From Hericium rajendrae (lineage: Eukaryota; Basidiomycota; Agaricomycetes; Russulales; Hericiaceae): a stretch of 64,000 nt of DNA. Position numbers and translations under genes: made by a program. Below the pieces are notes generated by a model. It did no database searches, had not been told where the DNA came from, and saw only the letters and a program-made list of their open reading frames with translations. This document shows, in pieces, positions 57,854 through 64,000 of this stretch; the stretch's first letter is position 1; each line of letters starts with the position of its first letter. The DNA is taken from contig CM065882.1 of NCBI GenBank assembly GCA_033439255.1, positions 62,001 to 126,000 of the forward strand, given 5' to 3'.

Positions 57854-59534
57854 ATGCATGGTCTGTCGTCTGTGAGTGTTAGGGAGGCCCATCGTGCGGA
57901 ATGTCCTTGTCCAATGCCCTGCCACACTACCGCTTCTCGCTCTTCCACAAGTGTAACGTTCAACTGGACGACTCTCCGGGCCACTGTTGAGAGTATGGAA
58001 TATTGGATTGGAAGAGATCTTGACGACGTGGCAGATGCGGGGATGGTAGACAGGCTGTGGTGCCTCGCTCGCATTTGCAGTGACGCAGTAAGTGTCTATG
58101 CTATCTTCCAGCTACGTACACCCTGACGCACATCGCAGGTCGTCATCGAAAAGGCGATTGCAGAAGTCAAGCGCCTCGAAGCTAGCACTCGGATTGACCG
58201 TCCCTCAGGTGGGAAATGCATCTTGGAGAGTTTCCCCCCTTTGCTCATCAAGGTTGCGGAGTGGTACAAGACTTGTTATGGTGGAGGCAGTGGGGTGATG
58301 CTTGCACCTGATGGAACCATTGTAGAGTCACTCCTACGGGCAGTGGAGAGGTTCCGGATGTCGAGGGGAGGGATCAGACCGACGACAATGTTGGAGGGAG
58401 GACAAGGTAATGACTTTGTTGTATGTTCCTTGTTCTGCACTGATTTCAGATTTAGGCCCTGCAGCTCCAGACAAGCGTCAGCATGGGGATAAGGAGGGCC
58501 TAATTGCAGTGGAGGATAAGCTGGGCAATGAGGATAATGGATCAACTCGCAAAGGTGTGTTGTCTCATAGTAATCTTGTATTGCACATTAACAGCTGTTG
58601 TGTAGGAAGTCTGCAGGTCATCGGGAGTGGAGACGTGTTAATGCCGACGATGCCTATAGTACCGGCAAAGAGGCGGAATTGTGAACCTGCACTCCAACGA
58701 CCGCCGCCGCCCAGTGCGATCACTGGCAGAGCATTCCACGGGCCAATTGTCCAGAGTCGTTATCTCTGGGCTAGCAGTCCGAGCTCTCTGCCACATGACA
58801 ACATCGATCCGAAGACCGCCCCGGGAAAAGGTTAGTTCATGTATCATTTCCGTTGCATGATCTCATCGGTTTCAGATGTACCTATGGTGTGGATCCAGGC
58901 CAAGGCCCAATCTTTAGTACAACTTCAGACGCGGACCGACAAAGACCAAACTGGTGCGGGTAGCCGAGCTTCTCAGGAGTGCCAGTCGGCACCTGGTCCA
59001 TCTAGCGTAGGGACGACCACTCCGGAGCTCAGCCGGTACGAAAGAGGCAACGTCGCAGCTTCTTATGGCCAAACCGGCTTGGTTAACATGAATATGCTGC
59101 ATGACATTGACCAGCACATCAAAGGGCTGCATAAGAATGTTGATCATGTGTCCATGCAATTGGAGAAAGGCCTTCAGCGGTATTCCCTAGCTGCAGAGCA
59201 GGGCAACGTCATCCTCAATCACATAGCTTCTCTGGAGCAGAGTGTGACGGTGATGAGACAGGAGCTGAAGGAGGGTATGAAGGATTTGGAGGACAAGCTC
59301 GACGATGTCTCTCGACAGGTTGCCGACTTAGAGTGTGAAGTCCCTGGTTTGTCCGATGCTCTCTCGACTCTTCGGCAGGACCATGATGACCTGTCTGAAG
59401 AGGTCCAACATCGGTTTGACACAGTCGCAGACCAATTCAGCTGGGTCAACACTCATATGCCCCTTCCTACTGACGAGTTTTCGACGGACTCAGAATTGGG
59501 AGAATCCTCTGATAGCAACGTTGGAGATAAGTAG
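57854..59534 (+). CDS. coiled-coil protein of unknown function
   Basis: Five exons: 57,854-58,087, 58,139-58,406, 58,450-58,554, 58,606-58,830 and 58,876-59,534; about 496 residues, frame intact. The N-terminal half has a compact helical part (MEYWIGRDLDDVADAGMVDR, KCILESFPPLLIKVAEWYK) then a polar linker. The last exon encodes a long heptad-like helix (QLEKGLQRYSLAAEQGNVIL, VMRQELKEGMKDLEDKLDDV, VADLECEVPGLSDALSTLRQ), a clear coiled coil, and an acidic C-terminus. No family recognised. An ATG in frame at 57,854 opens it, but an internal start near 57,914 is also possible. Confidence 0.72.
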
Positions 59535-59574
59535 TTCATATCATTGATCTGTGCATTCTTTTTGTGTCTGTCCA

Positions 59575-59830
59575 TGAGTCCGAATCTGCTGTATTCCAAA
59601 TTTCTGTACCAGTCCGAATCTATTTTTTCATTCCCAGTCCGGAAATTTGTCAAGAGCTGAAGCATTGGAATTTGAATCCGGTACTCCAATAATCCGATGT
59701 TTCAGCCCTCTGGTAGTCCGGTAGTCCGGATTACCGGTAATCCAGTCATCCGGTGAACTAAGAGTCCGGTAAAGTGAGAATCTGAGTCCGAATAATACAA
59801 GTCCGAATCCGAGTCCGAGTCCGAGTCCGA
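59575..59830. repeat. short interspersed repeats of AGTCCGRA/ATCCGGT words
   Basis: AGTCCGAATC, GTAGTCCGG and GAGTCCGAGTCC recur many times, ending in a pure GAGTCC run at about 59,795-59,825. Related words (GGTCCGGCCGGACC) appear upstream of the coiled-coil gene at 57,680-57,735. The arrangement resembles the subterminal repeats of DNA transposons, but no element ends were found. Confidence 0.5.
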
Positions 59831-59884
59831 ATGTGCATGCAGTGGTCCGAGACCGGGCTGGTGAATCCGGACAGGGACGAGGCC

Positions 59885-60105
59885 AGTTGAGCTGGGCCGT
59901 AGTTTGCGAGGCATTAAATATGGGTGACCGAGCTGCACCGTAGACTGCGGTACATATCTATGCAAGCCGACCCGTAACCTACGGTCTATTCCCAAATCCA
60001 GCTGGTTCGTGGCTTACGGACCAAAAACGGTGATTCCAGCTGGCTTTGACCAGCCCGTAACTTACGGCCTTAGGCCACTTTTGTCTGGCCCGTAGGTTGC
60101 GGCCA
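59885..60105. repeat. cluster of six imperfect CCGTA...TACGG palindromes
   Basis: GGCCGTAGTTTGCGAGG, ACCGTAGACTGCGGT, ACCCGTAACCTACGGTC, TTCGTGGCTTACGGAC, GCCCGTAACTTACGGCC and GCCCGTAGGTTGCGGCC lie within about 220 bp at spacings of roughly 32-49 bp. Each can pair its two halves around a short centre. The cluster sits about 0.9 kb upstream of the HAK gene. It may be a protein-binding array or the subterminal part of an element. Confidence 0.6.
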
Positions 60106-61019
60106 AAGTCACACCATTGACTGTCTTGTCCAACTGCAGCCTTTGAAGGGCAGTGGAATTGCAGTGGTAAAGCCAAGGGCTCGCAGTGACGCCAGTTCGT
60201 GAACTGGACGGCCCGGCCCGGCACGCAAAACTTGTCAATGGTCGGACTTCATGAAATCCTCCGTCACGCACTGACCTCCATATAACAATCTACTCGTCCA
60301 ACAACTCTAAGAGGTCCAAGCGAACCACCGTTAATTAATACGCACTCGATCGTGTTGTTTCCAAGGCTGGCCCCTGGGAACAGGCTCGATTCTGAGGAGG
60401 AACGGTTGTTTTGCCAGCGCCGAAGCATTGACCGCAATCCAATTGATGTTTGCAGATGGTCCTGCCGCTGCTGCTCGAAGCTCGTTTGTTCTTGAAGAAA
60501 AACATCTGCTCGTATAAATCGGTAGGCTATGGACAAAATGCGACTTCCGTCCTGTTGGGTGTTCTTCTAGATAATCTCGGTGAGTTCTGGTTGCCGATTC
60601 ACTCATTCTAACCCGACCTGTGTGCGCCACACTCACTCAATCCCTCAATCGTCCATGCTCGCGAACTTTCCCAACGATCCAGGGCCGCGGTGACGTCGGT
60701 TTTGATCCAGCGGCAACGTTAGAACCGCGCAGCTCCTGCGGCCAAATTCCCTCGTTCCGCGCAGAGGGATATTCGCTATGCCCTGACCAGAGGGAAATAT
60801 GCCATTCCTCTACCTGCGGTGACTTGCCTAGTCCATGGAAGAATTTTGACCCTCTTCTCCGGCATTTGGTAAAGCAGGCCCGTGCGTCAATAGTCTTAAA
60901 TATATGTCAGGTCCGCTCCGATGAGCAGCGCGCCTTCCTTCTTGTCTTCGTACTTCCTTCATCTTCGTATCCTGGCCTTCCGGGTACATGGTCGGAGATT
61001 CCAGTTTAAGGCTACTACT
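60106..61019 (+). promoter_or_regulatory. upstream region of the HAK transporter
   Basis: No convincing gene. It should hold the promoter and 5' leader of the transporter. A CT-rich stretch near 60,940-60,990 (CTTCCTTCATCTTCG) close to the start is typical of fungal promoters. No clear TATA box was found. Confidence 0.4.
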
Positions 61020-64000
61020 ATGTCGTCCTCTGTCGTTGAGAAAGGACTCAGACGTGTTCCGCTACGTGTTGGAGGGATTTCTCTGCTGGTCTTGAGCTTT
61101 CAGACGTTAGGTGCGGCCTTTCCTCATTGTTTCGGATAGCTTCATGACTAATTTTACTTTAGGGATTATATACTCTGATATTGGGACGTCTCCATTATAC
61201 GTGCTGAACGGTGTATTCAGCGCCGATGGACCGCCGCCGCCAAAAGACGACATCATCGGTGTCATAAGTGCCATCATCTGGTCTCTGACTATCATTCCCC
61301 TAACCAAATATGTGAAATTTTCGCACTGACATGTTATCCTTCAACCGCTAATGTTCAACCCAGGTATTCATTTGCTTGCGCTTTGGAACATACGAAGGCA
61401 AGTCCTTATAATGGGCCTCTAAGCGCCTGCTAATCACAGCCCCATTCAGGCGAAGGCGGAACTTTTGCCTTGTATCAAGGCCTCTATCCTCCCGCCGCCT
61501 TCGAGACGGCACCGACGCGCGACTCATTAGCGCGGCCTAAAAAGAATCTGAAGGCGCCTCGAAGACTGCGATGGCCTTTGCTGATATGGGTATACCTTTT
61601 ATCAGTATGCCTGTCACTCTTCCGATCCTGAGCACTTCTAGGCGCTCTTCGGCACGAGTTTGACGATGGCGGACGGTATCTTCACGGCCGCCGTATCGGT
61701 AACGAGTGCTGCTGGCGGCTTAGGTACGAGCTATTTTGAGTACGGAGCACGCCCAGTATTCACCGCCCGCCCAACGTAGCGGTTGCCAAACCCGAAATTG
61801 AGAACCATATAGTTCCCATCTCCATTGTCAGTCTTTTGTCCCTGCCTTACTCTCCAGAGCCCGCCTCACGAATATCCGCACCTCAGGCCTTTCTTCTCGT
61901 GCTGTTCCTTTCCCAGCCGTTCGGGACCGCTCGTCTTGCGTTTCTTTTCGCACCAGGTAAGGTTTCACGAACTTTCCCTTCTTGGGCCTATGTCCACTGC
62001 TGACTGCGCGGGCAGTCACGTCCGTCTGGTTGGCGCTCATCGCTATCACTGGTATTGTCAACATCACGAAGTATCCCGGTATATTCCGCGTCTTCGATCC
62101 GTCGAGGGCGATTATGTGTGCGTTTCTTTTCTCATCGAGCGATGCGCGTCTCATCTCGGTGACGCGTCATGCAGATTTCGTCCGAACCGGGAGATATGAC
62201 ACGCTTGCAGGCGTGCTGCTTGCCGTCACCGGTGTCGAGGCATTGTTCGCCAAGTGCGTGCCGCCCCGCATGCATGCGTGCTGTGCTGTGCTGTGCTGCG
62301 AAAGCTGATGTATTCTTCCCTTCTTCCCCGACCTACATAGTTTGGGACAATTTAACATGCTCTCTATACAGGTACGTTCACAGATAAATATCGCAGCGTG
62401 AACGGGTTGGCTAATCTTCCCGCCTTCTCTAGATCTCCTTCTCCTGCGTCGTCTATCCTTCCCTGCTGCTGGCATACCTAGGGCAAGGCTCAAGGCTAAT
62501 AGTTGACGGGGACACTGTCATCAGCAATATATTTTACAGAAGTATCCCGGGCCCCCATAATGGCCCGCTCTTCTGGTGGGTCCTTTTCTCATTGGTCTCG
62601 CATCGGGCTCACCACATTTGTAGGATTCTCTTCGTATTTGCAATCCTCGCCACCGTGAGTCGCAATACATCAGCTCTAAATGCCACATTGTTTAAGTTTG
62701 CATAACAGCTCATCGCCTCGCAGGCCATGATCAGCGCCGTGTTCAGTCTCGTGCAGCAGCTGGTGAACATGAAGGGCCTCCCTCCGTAAGTGCACAGCGG
62801 GAACACCACTGTACTATGCTAACAATGCGCATCCCCCAGCCTGCGGATGGTACACACATCCGACAAATACCAAGGACAAGTCTACATACCCGCCGTAAAT
62901 TGGATCCGTAGGCATTCCCGCTTCGCGATGCAAAGGCAGGATCTAACGATTACTCGGCAGTCATGATTGCTGTTATCGTCGTAGTCGCTGCTTTCACAAA
63001 CTTGACCCAGCTGACGAACGCCTACGGGTAATTCCTCGGGCCTCCGCTGCTCCCCGCTCCGCAGCTGATCGTCGTACTAGGTTCGCCGTCGCCACCGTGA
63101 TGTTCTCGACCACCTGTCTGGTGGCCTTCCAGACGCGATACGTCAAGCACCTCCCCATCATCGTCGGTTTGGCATTTTTCGGGTTCTTCGGGTTCGTTGA
63201 TGGTTAGTCGTCTGTGGATGCTATATTTGAGTCGATACACAAGTTGACACTTTCCGCTTCCAGGTCTTTTCTGGGGGGCATCGCTCAAGAAGATACCGGA
63301 AGGCGCATGGGTGCCGCTCATGATTGGTGGGATATTGTACGCACCTCGTGACCTTGTCTTCGTCCTCCGAATTGACCAAGATGCGCCTGCGAAGGTGGAT
63401 CCTGATGACGTTCTGGAACTGGGCGAAGGTGTGCAGGCTGGCCTTCTCGGCATTGGGAAGGCTCAGAGCGTTTTCCAGGGCCTTGAGGACAAGTTCGATA
63501 GGAATCACAAACAGTACCTCAGCCACTTCATTGTTGCACCGGACACGGCGCTTCCGGCGCCCGAGCAGCCGGGAGATCAAGAAGACGCTGACGGAAAGGC
63601 AAGTCCGCATGACGGAGAGCTGAGCGAGAAGATACCGGAGGCAGATGCGTCCGTGTACTGCGTCGTCCCCGCGCTGGCGGACAGCGCGGACTCAGGTATC
63701 GAGGAGAGGAAGAGACTTGGGCGGTTGTCGGTTCTGGCGATATTCCATCGAATGGGATATGAACATGGCGTGCCATACTCATTTACCAGTATGTTGACGC
63801 CGTCCAATATCGCTATGTCTGATTCGTTATGTCCAGGCTTTATTCGGCAATGGCCAGCCTTGCCTGAATTTGTTGTATGTGAATCGAGCATGGTCATGGT
63901 CTACGACGCTCATACCCATACCACGGCAGATCTTCCTATCCGTCCATGTGCTTCCTGTCGCCCACGTCACACTAGAGGATCGCTATGTGGTCGACAAAGC
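61020..64000 (+). CDS. HAK1: HAK/KUP-family high-affinity potassium transporter, 3' end outside the window
   Basis: Potassium uptake carrier of the plasma membrane, HAK/KUP/KT family. The start MSSSVVEKGLRRVPL leads into FQTLG and then IIYSDIGTSPLYVLNG, the family signature. Later landmarks are EGGTFALYQGLYPP, TMADGIFTAAVSVTSA, TGVEALFANLGQFNMLSIQ, LIASQAMISAVFSLVQQL, TSDKYQGQVYIPAVNWI, FTNLTQLTNAYGFAV and SLKKIPEGAWVPLMIGG, spanning the usual dozen membrane helices. Twenty-one exons are visible, several only about 30 nt (61,364-61,397; 62,341-62,371; 62,624-62,654), with introns near 50 nt. The intron after 61,397 has a GC donor (GCAAGT). The hydrophilic C-terminal region (63,479-63,788) includes YCVVPALADSAD. 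The last exon runs past the edge at GDRYVVDKA-like sequence. No defect seen. Confidence 0.96.

Noticed and set aside
60331-60636. Minus-strand frame upstream of HAK
   Set aside because: Its composition looks random, it overlaps the transporter promoter and shows no motif or splice support.

Overview
The window is from a filamentous basidiomycete, most likely a mushroom-forming agaricomycete. The evidence is the roughly 50-nt GT-AG introns that interrupt every recognisable gene, two KDZ (Kyakuja-Dileera-Zisupton) transposase genes with CxC2-type cysteine clusters, an F-box-like gene of the type expanded in Agaricomycetes, a Helitron fragment with a DUF6570-like region, and a fungal HAK potassium transporter. 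All identifications come from reading translations by eye; no searches were run. Exon borders were inferred from splice signals and reading-frame continuity.

Layout. 1-5.6 kb is transposon debris: the 3' end of an LTR element (3' LTR at 2628-3114), a truncated Helitron protein, and a tRNA-like relic. 5.8-6.4 kb (minus) is a small acidic gene with a repeated motif. 7.05-9.96 kb (minus) is a decayed tandem array of exon-plus-intron cassettes. A second, related array lies at 53.95-56.09 kb. 11.9-20.0 kb holds three minus-strand multi-exon genes of unknown function, one with a CxxC/CxxC zinc ribbon, one with a Gly/Arg-rich tail and one long conserved-looking protein. 21.95-25.88 kb is KDZ transposase 1, with one in-frame stop.

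26.5-37.9 kb is a very large inverted repeat. Two nearly identical 4-kb elements face each other around a 3.4-kb spacer. Each is GC-rich, full of ~20-bp tandem repeats, has imperfect terminal inverted repeats and encodes no protein I can recognise. The spacer contains a gene cut off by the left copy, a LINE 3' fragment, and the C-terminus of the gene that the right copy interrupts. The right copy sits inside that KDZ-companion gene with a perfect 8-bp target duplication.

33.3-46.6 kb is a second KDZ module: the interrupted companion gene (minus), a divergent 2-oxoglutarate/Fe(II) dioxygenase of the fungal TET/JBP-like class, and a largely open KDZ transposase 2. The dioxygenase next to the transposase is the outstanding functional association, a probable DNA-base-oxidising enzyme travelling with a DNA transposon. 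46.9-49.8 kb holds a Zn2Cys6-motif gene and a small coiled-coil gene. 50.85-52.84 kb is the F-box-like gene. 52.9-57.6 kb has two genes sharing a C-terminal motif, flanking the second cassette array. 57.85-59.53 kb is a coiled-coil gene, 59.9-60.1 kb a cluster of short hairpins, and 61.02-64.0 kb the HAK transporter, which runs off the window. The HAK gene is the only clear core metabolic gene and marks the edge of a transposon-rich island.
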